A stretch of 60,497 nt of DNA from Bacteroides sp. (GTDB lineage: Bacteria; Bacteroidota; Bacteroidia; Bacteroidales; Bacteroidaceae): NCBI GenBank assembly GCA_015060705.1, contig SUXY01000010.1:1-60497 (forward strand), read 5' to 3'. Below, piece after piece: positions 34,610 through 44,686 of the stretch. The notes beneath the pieces are model-generated. The model searched no databases and was not told where the DNA came from. It was given only the letters and a program-made list of their open reading frames with translations. The translations under genes were made by a program, and so were the position numbers. How positions within the stretch are numbered: position 1 is the stretch's first letter; each line of letters opens with the position of its first letter.

Positions 34610-36073
34610 ATGCATCATTTTAAGAACAACATACAGAATATTCCTCTTCCGGAACAATTCACCTATCCGTTCCATTATACGCCACATCCACTCTGTGTGA
34701 TGGCCGCTACGGAAGTACAAGCTTATTTACAAAACCGTTCGGAATGGCATACCGAACTCCAACAAGGCAAGATGTTTGGAGTACTGATCGTCCGTCATCC
34801 GGAAGGCACTATCGGTTACTTAGCAGCCTTTTCCGGCAATTTGGCAGGTAGTAACCACCATCATTTCTTTGTACCACCCGTCTATGATTTACTGAATCCA
34901 GATGGATACTTCAAGGAAGAAGAAGCACGTATTTCTGCCATCAATCACCTCCTATCTGTCATTCAGACGACCGAAGGGAGGAAGACTCTCGATAACATCC
35001 ATCCTGTTTCCGAGATCCTTCGCTTTGCTCTGGATGACAAGATTGAAAATGAAGATGAGATACATCGCATCATTGAGCACCTAAAAGAAGAGCGCAAGAA
35101 TCGTTCCATCGCCCTTCAGCAATGGATTTTCCAGCAATTTAAGATGAGAAACGCCTTGGGAGAAGAACAGGACCTTAACGATATTTTTGCCCATTATGCA
35201 CACCGCAATCCGCCTGCCGGAGCTGGCGAATGTGCAGCTCCCAAGCTACTCCAATATGCTTATTTGCACGGATATCAACCTTTAGCCATGGCAGAATTCT
35301 GGTGGGGGAACTCCCCAAAGGGTGAAATTCGACACCACGGACACTACTACCCCTCTTGTCGTCATAAGTGCGAACCCATCTTAGGATTTATGTTGCAAGG
35401 ATTATCCGTTGAACCCAATCCGCTGCTCACTTCCGTCACCGATACCAACTTAGTGACAACCATTTATGAGGACGACCATATCATGGTAGTCAACAAACCG
35501 GCAGGCATGCTCTCCGTACCCGGAAAGACGGGGCAAGCCTCCGTCCTCAGCATCCTGCAAGAACGCTATCCCGATGCCACCGGCCCTTTATTGGTCCATC
35601 GGCTCGACATGGACACCTCCGGTTTATTGTTGGCAGCCAAAGACAAGGACACTCATGCCCAGCTCCAACAACAGTTCGAAAGCCGAAGTGTCAAAAAACG
35701 ATACATTGCTTTGTTGGAGGGTATTCCCCAAGTAGCCCCCAAAGGCTTCATCCGGTTACCCCTCCGCCCCGACTTTGACAACCGTCCGTTGCAGATAGTA
35801 GACGACGAATGGGGCAAACCGGCCGTGACCCGTTACGAAATCCTCGGCAGTACAGATACCCATACCCGAGTAGCCTTCTACCCAGAAACCGGTCGCACAC
35901 ATCAACTGCGAGTACATGCAGCCCATCCCGATGGATTGAATTGTCCCATCGTAGGCGATCCACTTTATGGACAAGCAGCCAACTTCATGCATCTGCATGC
36001 CGAGTCTTTGGAGTTTAGGCATCCACATACATTTCAGAGAATTAAACTAACATCCGAAAATAAAGAAATATAA
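34610..36073 (+). CDS. RluA-family RNA pseudouridine synthase with long N-terminal region
   Basis: This 487-residue enzyme isomerises uridine in RNA. The catalytic motif HRLDMDTSG (about 330-338, catalytic Asp) and the downstream FYPETGRTHQLRVH (about 424-437) and CPIVGDPLYG are typical of RluA. The first 270 residues are an extra domain, seen in a Bacteroidales subgroup, with GSNHHHFFVPP and HGHYYPSCRHKC. Codons about 116-143 are made of a dispersed palindromic repeat (34957-35039) kept in frame. The RNA target cannot be told. Confidence 0.9.
   Translation: MHHFKNNIQNIPLPEQFTYPFHYTPHPLCVMAATEVQAYLQNRSEWHTELQQGKMFGVLIVRHPEGTIGYLAAFSGNLAGSNHHHFFVPPVYDLLNPDGYFKEEEARISAINHLLSVIQTTEGRKTLDNIHPVSEILRFALDDKIENEDEIHRIIEHLKEERKNRSIALQQWIFQQFKMRNALGEEQDLNDIFAHYAHRNPPAGAGECAAPKLLQYAYLHGYQPLAMAEFWWGNSPKGEIRHHGHYYPSCRHKCEPILGFMLQGLSVEPNPLLTSVTDTNLVTTIYEDDHIMVVNKPAGMLSVPGKTGQASVLSILQERYPDATGPLLVHRLDMDTSGLLLAAKDKDTHAQLQQQFESRSVKKRYIALLEGIPQVAPKGFIRLPLRPDFDNRPLQIVDDEWGKPAVTRYEILGSTDTHTRVAFYPETGRTHQLRVHAAHPDGLNCPIVGDPLYGQAANFMHLHAESLEFRHPHTFQRIKLTSENKEI
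34957..35039 (+). repeat. Palindromic element copy 2, inside coding sequence
   Basis: The first 30 bases (TGTCATTCAGACGACCGAAG and on to 34986) match exactly the reverse complement of 58503-58532. CTCGATAACATC is shared with copy 1, and it ends CTGGATGACA. It encodes SVIQTTEGRK to FALDDK in the RluA-like protein. Confidence 0.8.
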
Positions 36074-36076
36074 GTC

Positions 36077-36122
36077 AAAATCTCGATGAAACGGGAGAAA
36101 ACGGTTATTTCATCAAGATTTT
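36077..36122 (+). terminator. Terminator of pseudouridine synthase gene
   Basis: AAAATCTCGATGAAA pairs with TTTCATCAAGATTTT with one mismatch; T-rich sequence follows. Confidence 0.65.
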
Positions 36123-36226
36123 ATACAACTTTTTACAACTTAAAGAACTTATAATAACTGAGTTATTAAATAAAAGCTAAAAAGATCCTTCATTCCTTCA
36201 TATAAACTGGGAATCAAGCGATTCAG

Positions 36227-36253
36227 CTGAAGGGAAGTTATTTTTCCCTTCAG
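36227..36253. repeat. Short hairpin
   Basis: CTGAAGGGAA pairs perfectly with TTCCCTTCAG around a seven-base loop, in the gap before the polysaccharide locus. Confidence 0.5.
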
Positions 36254-36281
36254 TTACCTAAAGACCTACTCCTACCGCAAC

Positions 36282-36372
36282 AAGATGTAGCATCCATTAG
36301 CAGTAAGATGTAGCATCCATCGGCTGTAAGACGTATCATCTTACCGCAGTAAGATGTAACATCTTTCGGCGA
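36282..36372 (+). repeat. Four degenerate 23-base tandem repeats
   Basis: Units start AAGATGTAGCATCCAT at 36282 and 36305, AAGACGTATCATCTTAC at 36328 and AAGATGTAACATCTTTC at 36351. They have no spacers and lie 25 bases before the -33 box of the polysaccharide operon. Confidence 0.8.
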
Positions 36373-36396
36373 ACATGATTAATTTATCCTAAATAA

Positions 36397-36427
36397 TTGC
36401 TTTATTATAAGGAAATATCTATCTTTG
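36397..36427 (+). promoter_or_regulatory. Promoter of plus-strand polysaccharide operon
   Basis: TTG (36397-36399), 20 bases, then TATCTTTG (36420-36427), about 55 bases before the Ugd start. Confidence 0.7.
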
Positions 36428-36481
36428 TTTGGTTTGTAAGTTACATACAATCAACATTTATTCATAGAAACATCCTATTTC

Positions 36482-37747
36482 ATGATGCAAAATATAAATA
36501 TTGCAGTAGCCGGCACCGGTTATGTCGGTTTGAGTATTGCCACCTTATTAAGCCAGCACCACCCTGTGACGGCAGTAGACATTGTCCCTGAAAAGGTGAC
36601 AATGATCAATCAGAAGAAATCGCCGATTGTAGACAAGGAAATAGAAGAATACTTGGCTACCAAACCACTGAAACTCCGGGCTACCCTCGATGCGGAAGAA
36701 GCTTACCGGAATGCCGATTTTGTGGTAATCGCCGCACCGACCAATTATGATCCAGTTAAAAATTTCTTTGATACCTCAGCGGTAGAAAATGTCATTGAAA
36801 AGGTCATGGCTTGCAATTCCAATGCCATCATGGTTATCAAAAGTACTATCCCTGTAGGATATACAGAATCGGTCCGGAAGAAAATGGGATGTAACAACAT
36901 TCTGTTCTCTCCCGAATTTCTCCGCGAAAGCCGAGCCTTGTATGACAACCTCTACCCTAGCCGCATCATCGTAGGACGCCCTGAAGGAAATACACGTTTG
37001 GAAGAAGCAGCACGCACCTTTGCCGCTTTGTTACAGGAAGGTGCATTGAAAAAGGACATTGACGTGCTTTTCATGGGGCTAACCGAAGCCGAAGCTGTAA
37101 AGCTATTTGCCAACACTTATTTGGCACTCCGGGTAAGCTATTTCAACGAATTGGACACATATGCCGAAATGAAAGGGCTAAACACCCAAGACATTATCAA
37201 TGGTGTAGGTTTAGATCCACGCATCGGCAATCATTACAACAACCCTAGCTTCGGCTATGGTGGTTATTGCCTGCCTAAGGACACTAAACAATTGCTTGCC
37301 AACTACAATGATGTTCCTCAGAATATGATGAGCGCCATTGTAGAAAGCAACCGCACCCGGAAGGATTTTATTGCCGATCGTGTACTGAAACTTGCAGGTT
37401 GGTACGATTATTCGGAGAACAACCTCTATCAGGCCTCAAACACTAGACATCAACCTTCAGAAATTCCAACGGTAGGTGTCTATCGCCTCACCATGAAGAG
37501 CAACAGCGACAATTTCCGCCAAAGCTCCATCCAGGGAGTAATGAAACGTATCAAAGCCAAAGGGGCAAATGTCATCATCTACGAACCTACCCTCGAAGAC
37601 GGAAGCCGTTTCTTCGGAAGTTTGGTCGTGAATGATTTGGAAGCTTTTAAAACACAAAGTCAAGCCATCATAGCGAACCGATACGATACTGTATTAGACG
37701 ATGTGGCAGAAAAGGTTTATACCCGTGACATATTCCGAAGGGATTAA
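36482..37747 (+). CDS. ugd: UDP-glucose 6-dehydrogenase
   Basis: This 421-residue enzyme oxidises UDP-glucose to UDP-glucuronate with two NAD. The Rossmann motif is [10 protein letters not shown] (8-17), STIPVGYTE lies near 123, and the catalytic Cys is in [15 protein letters not shown] (about 258-272). The C-terminal half ([16 protein letters not shown]) has the family NAD/UDP-binding pattern. It opens the plus-strand arm of the polysaccharide locus and follows a full promoter. GDP-mannose dehydrogenase is the main alternative, less likely. Confidence 0.9.
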   Translation: MMQNINIAVAGTGYVGLSIATLLSQHHPVTAVDIVPEKVTMINQKKSPIVDKEIEEYLATKPLKLRATLDAEEAYRNADFVVIAAPTNYDPVKNFFDTSAVENVIEKVMACNSNAIMVIKSTIPVGYTESVRKKMGCNNILFSPEFLRESRALYDNLYPSRIIVGRPEGNTRLEEAARTFAALLQEGALKKDIDVLFMGLTEAEAVKLFANTYLALRVSYFNELDTYAEMKGLNTQDIINGVGLDPRIGNHYNNPSFGYGGYCLPKDTKQLLANYNDVPQNMMSAIVESNRTRKDFIADRVLKLAGWYDYSENNLYQASNTRHQPSEIPTVGVYRLTMKSNSDNFRQSSIQGVMKRIKAKGANVIIYEPTLEDGSRFFGSLVVNDLEAFKTQSQAIIANRYDTVLDDVAEKVYTRDIFRRD

Positions 37748-37791
37748 GTTGATAAAGAATAATTTACTAGATTGAAAAACAATTATTGAAT

Positions 37792-38925
37792 ATGAAAAAT
37801 ATCGTCATTACAGGTGGTGCCGGATTTATCGGCAGCCACGTGGTACGTTTGTTTGTAAACAAGTACCCAGAATATAACATCATTTGTCTGGACAAGTTAA
37901 CATACGCCGGTAACCTTGCCAATCTGAAGGACATTGAAGACAAGCCGAACTACAAGTTCGTAAAAATGGATATCTGTGACTTCGAAGCGTTCTACCAGTT
38001 GATGCAGGACGAAAAAGTAGACGGTATCATTCATTTGGCAGCCGAAAGCCATGTGGACCGTTCTATCAAGGATCCGTTTACTTTTGCACAAACTAATGTC
38101 ATGGGTACTTTGGCATTGCTTCAAGCAGCCAAATTGTATTGGGAATCGCTTCCGGAAAAATATGATGGCAAGCGTTTCTATCATATTTCGACCGATGAAG
38201 TATATGGAGCGTTGGAATTGACTCATCCGGAAGGTATCGAACCACCGTTTACTACCACAGCTTCGTCTTCTGAACATCATTTGGCATACGGTAAGGATTT
38301 CTTCTACGAAGATACTAAGTACAATCCACATTCTCCGTATTCGGCTGCGAAAGCCAGTTCGGACCACTTTGTACGTGCCTATCATGACACCTATGGCATG
38401 CCGACTATTGTGACCAACTGCTCGAATAACTATGGCCCCTATCAGTTCCCTGAAAAGCTGATACCGCTGTTTATCAACAACATCCGTCATCGCAAGCCGT
38501 TGCCGGTATATGGAAAGGGTGAAAACGTACGTGACTGGCTCTATGTAGAAGACCATGCCCGTGCCATTGACTTGATCTTCCACGAAGGAAAGACCGCTGA
38601 GACTTACAACATCGGTGGTTTCAATGAATGGAAAAACATCGACTTGATTAAGGTGATGATCAAGACCGTAGATCGTATTCTAGGCAATCCGGAAGGCTCT
38701 TCATTGGACTTGATTACCTACGTAACCGACCGTGCCGGACACGACCTCCGTTATGCTATTGATTCAACCAAGCTGCAAAAGGAATTGGGTTGGGAACCGA
38801 GTTTGCAGTTTGAGGAAGGTATTGAAAAAACAGTTCGTTGGTATTTGGATAATCAGGAGTGGATGGATAATGTGACTTCTGGGGATTATCAGAAGTATTA
38901 TGAGACGATGTATAGTAATAGATAA
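37792..38925 (+). CDS. rmlB: dTDP-glucose 4,6-dehydratase
   Basis: This 377-residue enzyme (start at ATG 37792) makes dTDP-4-keto-6-deoxyglucose. NAD motif GGAGFIGSH (7-15), STDEVYGAL (about 130-138) with catalytic Thr-Asp-Glu, and [10 protein letters not shown] (about 183) with Tyr and Lys are typical of RmlB. RmlA, RmlC and RmlD are not in the window, so the product sugar depends on genes elsewhere. It lies 44 bases after ugd and 29 before gmd. Confidence 0.92.
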   Translation: MKNIVITGGAGFIGSHVVRLFVNKYPEYNIICLDKLTYAGNLANLKDIEDKPNYKFVKMDICDFEAFYQLMQDEKVDGIIHLAAESHVDRSIKDPFTFAQTNVMGTLALLQAAKLYWESLPEKYDGKRFYHISTDEVYGALELTHPEGIEPPFTTTASSSEHHLAYGKDFFYEDTKYNPHSPYSAAKASSDHFVRAYHDTYGMPTIVTNCSNNYGPYQFPEKLIPLFINNIRHRKPLPVYGKGENVRDWLYVEDHARAIDLIFHEGKTAETYNIGGFNEWKNIDLIKVMIKTVDRILGNPEGSSLDLITYVTDRAGHDLRYAIDSTKLQKELGWEPSLQFEEGIEKTVRWYLDNQEWMDNVTSGDYQKYYETMYSNR

Positions 38926-38954
38926 AATCTAACAAAACAAAAGTTAAACTAGAC

Positions 38955-40031
38955 ATGAGAAAAGTAGCATTAATTACCGGTATTACCGGACAGGACGGGT
39001 CTTTTTTGGCTGAGTTCCTGATTGAGAAAGGGTATGAAGTACACGGCATCATGAGACGTTCATCATCATTCAACACAGCTCGTATTGAGCATTTGTATTT
39101 GGATGAATGGGTACGCGACATGAAGAAAAGCCGTTTAATCAACCTCCATTGGGGTGATATGACAGACAGCAGTTCGCTGATTCGTATCATCAGTCACATC
39201 CGACCGAATGAAATTTATAACTTGGCTGCACAAAGCCATGTAAAGGTGAGTTTCGACGTACCGGAATATACCGCCGAAGCGGATGCTGTGGGTACACTCC
39301 GTTTGTTGGAAGCCGTACGTATCTGCGGATTGGAAAAGACTTGCCGTATCTATCAGGCATCGACTTCAGAATTGTATGGTAAGGTACAGGAAGTTCCTCA
39401 GAAGGAAACCACTCCTTTCTACCCGCGTTCTCCGTATGGTGTAGCCAAGCAGTATGGTTTTTGGATTACTAAAAACTATCGCGAAAGCTATGGTATGTTT
39501 GCCGTAAACGGTATTTTGTTCAACCACGAAAGTGAACGCCGTGGCGAAACATTCGTTACCCGTAAGATTACTTTAGCAGCTGCCCGTATCGCTCAAGGGT
39601 ATCAGGACAAGTTGTACTTGGGTAACTTGGATTCACTACGTGACTGGGGATATGCCAAGGACTATGTAGAATGTATGTGGTTGATTCTGCAACATGAGAC
39701 CCCGGAAGATTTTGTGATTGCTACCGGTGAATACCACACGGTTCGTGAATTTGCCACATTGGCATTCAAGGAAGTAGGTATCGAACTTCGTTGGGAAGGT
39801 GAAGGAGTGGAAGAAAAGGGTATCGACATTGCTACCGGTAAGGTATTGGTAGAAGTGGATCCAAAGTATTTCCGTCCATGTGAAGTAGACCAACTTTTGG
39901 GTGACCCAACCAAAGCCAAAACATTATTGGGTTGGAATCCGTGCAAGACTCCATTCCCTGAATTGGTCCGTATCATGGTAGAACATGATATGAAGTTTGT
40001 GAAGAAGTTGCATTTGAAAGCACAACTTTAA
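38955..40031 (+). CDS. gmd: GDP-mannose 4,6-dehydratase
   Basis: This 358-residue SDR-type enzyme makes GDP-4-keto-6-deoxymannose. It shows [16 protein letters not shown] (7-22), RRSSSFNT (about 35), STSELYGKV (about 134) and YGVAKQYG with the catalytic Tyr and Lys (about 158-165). [16 protein letters not shown] is a Gmd signature. With Fcl, two bases downstream, it supplies GDP-L-fucose for the surface polysaccharide. Confidence 0.95.
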   Translation: MRKVALITGITGQDGSFLAEFLIEKGYEVHGIMRRSSSFNTARIEHLYLDEWVRDMKKSRLINLHWGDMTDSSSLIRIISHIRPNEIYNLAAQSHVKVSFDVPEYTAEADAVGTLRLLEAVRICGLEKTCRIYQASTSELYGKVQEVPQKETTPFYPRSPYGVAKQYGFWITKNYRESYGMFAVNGILFNHESERRGETFVTRKITLAAARIAQGYQDKLYLGNLDSLRDWGYAKDYVECMWLILQHETPEDFVIATGEYHTVREFATLAFKEVGIELRWEGEGVEEKGIDIATGKVLVEVDPKYFRPCEVDQLLGDPTKAKTLLGWNPCKTPFPELVRIMVEHDMKFVKKLHLKAQL

Positions 40032-40033
40032 AA

Positions 40034-40975
40034 ATGAAGAAAGATGCTAAGATTTATGTGGCAGGACACCGCGGTATGGTGGGTTCTGCCATTATCCGTG
40101 AACTCCAACGGGAAGGTTATACCAACATCATTACCCGTACACATACGGAATTGGACTTATGCAGACAGGATGCTGTAGAACATTTCTTTGCAGAAGAAAA
40201 GCCTGAGTATGTTTTTCTAGCAGCAGCCAAGGTTGGTGGTATCGTAGCCAACCAAAGTGCATTGGCTGATTTCATGTACGACAACATGATGCTGGAGATG
40301 AATGTGATTCATGCCGCTTGGAAGAATCATTGCAAGAAACTGCTTTTCTTGGGTTCGAGTTGTATCTATCCTAGACTGGCTCCACAACCCATGCCGGAAT
40401 CTTGCTTGTTGACCGGTGAATTGGAAAAGACCAATGAAGCCTATGCCTTGGCCAAAATTTCGGGTTTGAAGTATTGTGAATTCTTGAACAAGCAATATGG
40501 CACGGATTACATCAGCGTCATGCCAACAAACCTGTACGGTCCAAACGACAACTACCACCCTACCCATAGTCACGTTCTCCCGGCTTTGATCCGACGTTTC
40601 CACGAAGCAAAGAAAGCTGGATTGTCCTCCGTCACTTGTTGGGGGGACGGTAGCCCGTTGCGTGAATTCCTTTATGTTGATGATTTAGCCAACCTCTGTG
40701 TATTCCTAATGAATCATTATAGCGGTGATGAAACAGTGAATGCAGGTACTGGAAAAGAATTGAGCATCAAAGAACTGACCGAACTGGTAGCGGAAGCAAC
40801 CGGATATAAAGGAGAAATACACTGGGATACCAGCAAACCAAACGGCACACCACGTAAACTACTGGATGTAAGCAAAGCCGAGAAATTGGGTTGGAAATAC
40901 CGCACCGAACTGAAAGACGGCATCCGATTGGCCTACGAGGACTTCCTGAACAACCCGATGCGTGCGGAACGATAA
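40034..40975 (+). CDS. fcl: GDP-L-fucose synthase
   Basis: This 313-residue epimerase/reductase converts the Gmd product to GDP-L-fucose with NADPH. It has [11 protein letters not shown] (8-18), [15 protein letters not shown] (about 105-119), YALAKISG with Tyr and Lys (about 136-143), and [11 protein letters not shown]. Length matches E. coli Fcl (321). It is the last sugar-nucleotide gene before a strong hairpin that separates it from the export genes. Confidence 0.95.
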   Translation: MKKDAKIYVAGHRGMVGSAIIRELQREGYTNIITRTHTELDLCRQDAVEHFFAEEKPEYVFLAAAKVGGIVANQSALADFMYDNMMLEMNVIHAAWKNHCKKLLFLGSSCIYPRLAPQPMPESCLLTGELEKTNEAYALAKISGLKYCEFLNKQYGTDYISVMPTNLYGPNDNYHPTHSHVLPALIRRFHEAKKAGLSSVTCWGDGSPLREFLYVDDLANLCVFLMNHYSGDETVNAGTGKELSIKELTELVAEATGYKGEIHWDTSKPNGTPRKLLDVSKAEKLGWKYRTELKDGIRLAYEDFLNNPMRAER

Positions 40976-40999
40976 AAGTTTCCTAAACATTCTTATATT

Positions 41000-41053
41000 A
41001 TACGTTGTTTTAATGGATAAATAATTATCAACTATTAAAACAACGTATTTTTT
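41000..41053 (+). terminator. Terminator abutting HAD start, possible attenuator
   Basis: ATACGTTGTTTTAAT (41000-41014) pairs perfectly with ATTAAAACAACGTAT (41034-41048), then TTTTT runs directly into ATG 41054. Export genes downstream would need read-through or a separate start. Confidence 0.8.
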
Positions 41054-41479
41054 ATGATTATAGCAGTAGATTTTGACGGGACTATCGTAGAACATCAATA
41101 TCCTGGAATCGGTCGAGAAAAACCTTTTGCTATCGACACCCTCAAAAAGTTGGCCAAAGAGCATCATCGACTTATATTATGGACTGTACGAGAAGGGAAA
41201 TTACTACAAGAAGCTATCGACTTCTGCAAAGAGCGTGGTTTAGAATTCTATGCTGTCAATCGAAATTATCCGGAAGAAAAACATCCAACAGAACGCAAAT
41301 TGAGAGCTGAAATGTGGATTGATGACCGGAATCTAGGTGGTCTTCCTGATTGGGGAACGATCTATCAAATGATACAAGATAATCTGACGTTCAATGATTT
41401 AATTAATCAATGTACCAAGGAATATGAGTCCATGTCTCAAATAGGTTTCTTCCGGAAATTATTCAAAAGCAACACATAA
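41054..41479 (+). CDS. HAD-like hydrolase (BT0820-like)
   Basis: This 141-residue protein has the HAD nucleophile motif VDFDGTIVE (5-13), WTVREG as the second box and WIDDRNLGG with the acidic metal ligands near residue 89-97. It resembles the small HAD proteins found in Bacteroides polysaccharide loci. It lacks a large cap domain, so its substrate may be a sugar phosphate or protein. It sits between the sugar-nucleotide and Wza genes, 18 bases before wza. Confidence 0.8.
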   Translation: MIIAVDFDGTIVEHQYPGIGREKPFAIDTLKKLAKEHHRLILWTVREGKLLQEAIDFCKERGLEFYAVNRNYPEEKHPTERKLRAEMWIDDRNLGGLPDWGTIYQMIQDNLTFNDLINQCTKEYESMSQIGFFRKLFKSNT

Positions 41480-41497
41480 CCCAATTTTATATATCCA

Positions 41498-42289
41498 ATG
41501 AAAACAAATCATTTGCTTATAGGAGTATGTTCTCTCCTACTTTATAGTTGTACTTCTTACCAAAAAATCCCTTATCTTCAAGGCATTGAAGCTGTTAATG
41601 ATACCCAAGAAATACTGCCTATGTATGATGCACACATCAGGCCAAAAGACTTGTTGACCATTACGGTTAACACAACGGACCCGGAAGCAGCTGCTCCTTT
41701 CAACCTGACAGTTCAATCGACAATCACTTCGAATCAAACATATACTGTAACTCAGCAAGCTGCTTTACAACAATATCTGGTAGATAATCAGGGAACGATT
41801 GATTTTCCCGTATTGGGAGAACTTCAAGTAAGTGGATTAAGCATCAAAGCGGCTGAGAACTTGATTCGAGTAAAGCTACAACCATATTTGAAGGAAACTC
41901 CAATTGTTACTGTACGCATGATGAATTATAAGATATCTGTTTTAGGAGAAGTAGCTAAACCAGGTACTTTTACGATCAGCAATGAAAAGGTCAACGTATT
42001 GGAAGCACTTGCTATGGCTGGTGATATGACCATTTGGGGAATCCGTGACAATGTCAAATTGGTTCGGGAAGATGAAAACGGGAAACGAGAAATCATTGTC
42101 CTAAATCTGAATCAAGCAGATATCGTAGACAGTCCTTATTACTATCTACAACAGAACGACATCCTATATGTAAGCCCGAACAAGACCAAAGCCAAAAACT
42201 CGGATACCGGTCAAAGTACCTCGCTTTGGGTAAGTGCCACCTCTATTTTAGTTTCCATTGCCAGTTTGCTGGTTACCATTTTTAAATAA
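41498..42289 (+). CDS. wza: Polysaccharide export lipoprotein (Wza-like)
   Basis: This 263-residue protein has a lipoprotein signal (LLLYSCTSY, Cys about 18), a Poly_export domain (about 45-130, IRPKDLLTITV) and a SLBB domain (about 148-205, ISVLGEVAKPGTF). A hydrophobic C-terminal helix follows (about 240-262). It forms the outer-membrane channel for the polysaccharide and is followed after six bases by Wzc. Confidence 0.92.
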   Translation: MKTNHLLIGVCSLLLYSCTSYQKIPYLQGIEAVNDTQEILPMYDAHIRPKDLLTITVNTTDPEAAAPFNLTVQSTITSNQTYTVTQQAALQQYLVDNQGTIDFPVLGELQVSGLSIKAAENLIRVKLQPYLKETPIVTVRMMNYKISVLGEVAKPGTFTISNEKVNVLEALAMAGDMTIWGIRDNVKLVREDENGKREIIVLNLNQADIVDSPYYYLQQNDILYVSPNKTKAKNSDTGQSTSLWVSATSILVSIASLLVTIFK

Positions 42290-42295
42290 GACTTT

Positions 42296-44686
42296 ATGAC
42301 AGAACATTCTTCACAAAAAGGCTTTGACATGTATGCCTTCTTTTTCAAGTATTTTGTATATTGGCCTTGGTTTGTAGGCTCCATTCTTTTGTGCCTGATG
42401 GGTACTTTTATTTATCTTCAATACCAAACACCCATGTACAATATTCAATCGGCTGTACTAATTAAAGAACAAGACCAGACACAAAAAGGGAACAATCAGG
42501 CATTGTCCGCCATTCAGGATTTAGGTATGATGACAATGACCAATAATTTTGACAACGAATTGCAGATTCTGAAATCGCATACGTTGGTCCGGAAAGTAGT
42601 GACCGATCTTGGATTATATATCACTCATACAGAAGACCGCTCCTGGGGATATGACATACCTCTATATCGAAATGAGCCTGTAAAAATATACATGAGTCCG
42701 GATGAAGCGGAATTATTGGAGAGTAATATCATCATCCGAATGAACTATTCGTCTCCAAAACAAATAGAAGCTGAAGTCCTGTATATACATCAAGGTATGG
42801 AAAAAAGTATCAATCAAGTTTTCGAACAGTTTCCGGCAGTCTTGCCTACCGAAATTGGAGTCATCACTTTCGAGCCGGATACTACGTTCCATATCAAAAG
42901 ACCGATGAAACTGACTACCCATATCAATAACCCGAACAATTCGGCAGCCAGTTTCCGATCCAATATGCGGGTAGAACCCATATCGAAAACAACCACCATT
43001 GCTCAAATCAATGTCGTGAACACGGTTAGACAACGAGGAATTGACTTCATTTACCAATTGGTAAAAATCTATAATCAAGAAACCAACGACGAAAAGAATG
43101 AAGTGGCTCAAAAAACGGCAGAATTCATTGAAGAACGTATTGCCATTATTGATAAGGAACTCGGTAGCACTGAAGACACTTTAGCAAGTTTCAAGCAACG
43201 TTCACGACTGACTGACCTGCAAAGCGATGCCCAAATGGCACTTCAAGAAACATCCCGATATGAACAACAACTGACTCAAAATGCGACACAAATCAATTTG
43301 ATTCAAGAGTTGTCCAATTATATCCATAACCCAGCTTATGCAGAAGAGGTTGTTCCTGCCAATGTAGGGATTCAAGACCAAAGCCTAGCAGAAGTAATCA
43401 ACCAATATAATACTTTGATTGTAGAGAAAAAGAGATTGTTGCGTACTTCTTCGGAAAACAATCCAGCGGTCGTAAACTTGAATTCGGGAATCGATGCCAT
43501 GCGTACGACAGTACAGACTACCGTAAATAGTGTTTTGCGAGGATTACAGATTAAAGAAAAGAACCTAGAACGTGAAGCTCGAAAGCACGAAGGTCGAATT
43601 AGCAATGCTCCGAATCAAGAAAAAGAATACTTGAGTATTGCCCGTCAACAAGAAATCAAGGCGAATTTATACACCATGTTGTTGCAGAAGCGGGAAGAGA
43701 ATGCCATTACTTTGGCCTCAACAGCCAGCAACGGAAGAATCATTGAAATCCCCATGGCGGGAAAAGCACCCATCTCTCCGAAAAAGAAAGCATACATGAT
43801 GGCTGCCTTTATAGTGGGGATATTGATTCCGGTTGTTTTCATCTATTTGAAAGAAAAACTTCAATACCAGATAGAAAACCGGAACGATGTGGAAAAGTTG
43901 ACAAATATTCCGATATTGGCTGAATTACCGAAAAGTAACAGTTCACCTTCCAACAAAGGAAGCATTGTCATTCATGAGAATAAGAACAATATCATGGAAG
44001 AAGCATTCCGTACCCTTCGAACAAACTTACTATTCATGTTGGAAGCCGACAAGAAGGTTATTCTGATTACATCCTCCCGACCGGGAGAAGGAAAATCCTT
44101 TGTATCAGGAAACCTAGCCGTCAGTCTGGCTTTTTTAGGTAAGAAAGTCATCATTGTAGGATTGGATATCCGTAAATCAGGATTGGACAGAGTATTCGGA
44201 TTCAAAAGTCAATTGAATGGGATAACCAATTACCTGAGCAATCCAGAAGAAAACAAGTTATCCGATTTGATCATCTCTTCCGGTATTAGTCCGAATCTTG
44301 ACATTCTTCCACGAGGCATCATTCCTCCTAATCCGACGGAACTGATTGCACGCCCTACCCTAGAAAAAGCAATAGATGAACTAAAAAAGAAGTATGACAT
44401 CATTCTACTTGACACAGCTCCCATTGCCATGGTCACGGATACCAGCCTCATCAGTCGGGTAGCCGATATCGGTCTCTATATTTGCCGTTCGGACTACACG
44501 CCTAAGGCTGCATTCGAATATATCAACACTTGGAAAGAAAATTCGAGCCTCAAGTTAGCTACGGTTATCAATTCCATCGACTTGAGCAAACGAAAGAACA
44601 GCATTCATCTTAACTATGGATATAAGTATGGTTATGGACACCAATACGGTTACGGATACCATGACAAAGGAAAAGGGTTACACTAA
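42296..44686 (+). CDS. wzc: Polysaccharide co-polymerase and tyrosine autokinase (Wzc-like)
   Basis: This 796-residue inner-membrane protein has a Wzz domain with helices near 18-42 and 497-520 and a periplasmic coiled coil (about 270-470). The BY-kinase domain has Walker A SSRPGEGKS (about 591-599), Walker A' VGLDIRKSG (about 621) and LLDTAPIAMVTD (about 701). The C-terminal tail is Tyr-rich (YGYKYGYGHQYGYGY), the autophosphorylation cluster. It controls chain length and export together with Wza. Its stop overlaps the opposing WecG-type gene by four bases. Confidence 0.93.
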   Translation: MTEHSSQKGFDMYAFFFKYFVYWPWFVGSILLCLMGTFIYLQYQTPMYNIQSAVLIKEQDQTQKGNNQALSAIQDLGMMTMTNNFDNELQILKSHTLVRKVVTDLGLYITHTEDRSWGYDIPLYRNEPVKIYMSPDEAELLESNIIIRMNYSSPKQIEAEVLYIHQGMEKSINQVFEQFPAVLPTEIGVITFEPDTTFHIKRPMKLTTHINNPNNSAASFRSNMRVEPISKTTTIAQINVVNTVRQRGIDFIYQLVKIYNQETNDEKNEVAQKTAEFIEERIAIIDKELGSTEDTLASFKQRSRLTDLQSDAQMALQETSRYEQQLTQNATQINLIQELSNYIHNPAYAEEVVPANVGIQDQSLAEVINQYNTLIVEKKRLLRTSSENNPAVVNLNSGIDAMRTTVQTTVNSVLRGLQIKEKNLEREARKHEGRISNAPNQEKEYLSIARQQEIKANLYTMLLQKREENAITLASTASNGRIIEIPMAGKAPISPKKKAYMMAAFIVGILIPVVFIYLKEKLQYQIENRNDVEKLTNIPILAELPKSNSSPSNKGSIVIHENKNNIMEEAFRTLRTNLLFMLEADKKVILITSSRPGEGKSFVSGNLAVSLAFLGKKVIIVGLDIRKSGLDRVFGFKSQLNGITNYLSNPEENKLSDLIISSGISPNLDILPRGIIPPNPTELIARPTLEKAIDELKKKYDIILLDTAPIAMVTDTSLISRVADIGLYICRSDYTPKAAFEYINTWKENSSLKLATVINSIDLSKRKNSIHLNYGYKYGYGHQYGYGYHDKGKGLH

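Noticed and set aside
36282-36372. Possible CRISPR array
   Set aside because: The units are contiguous with no spacers and vary in sequence; no cas genes are near.
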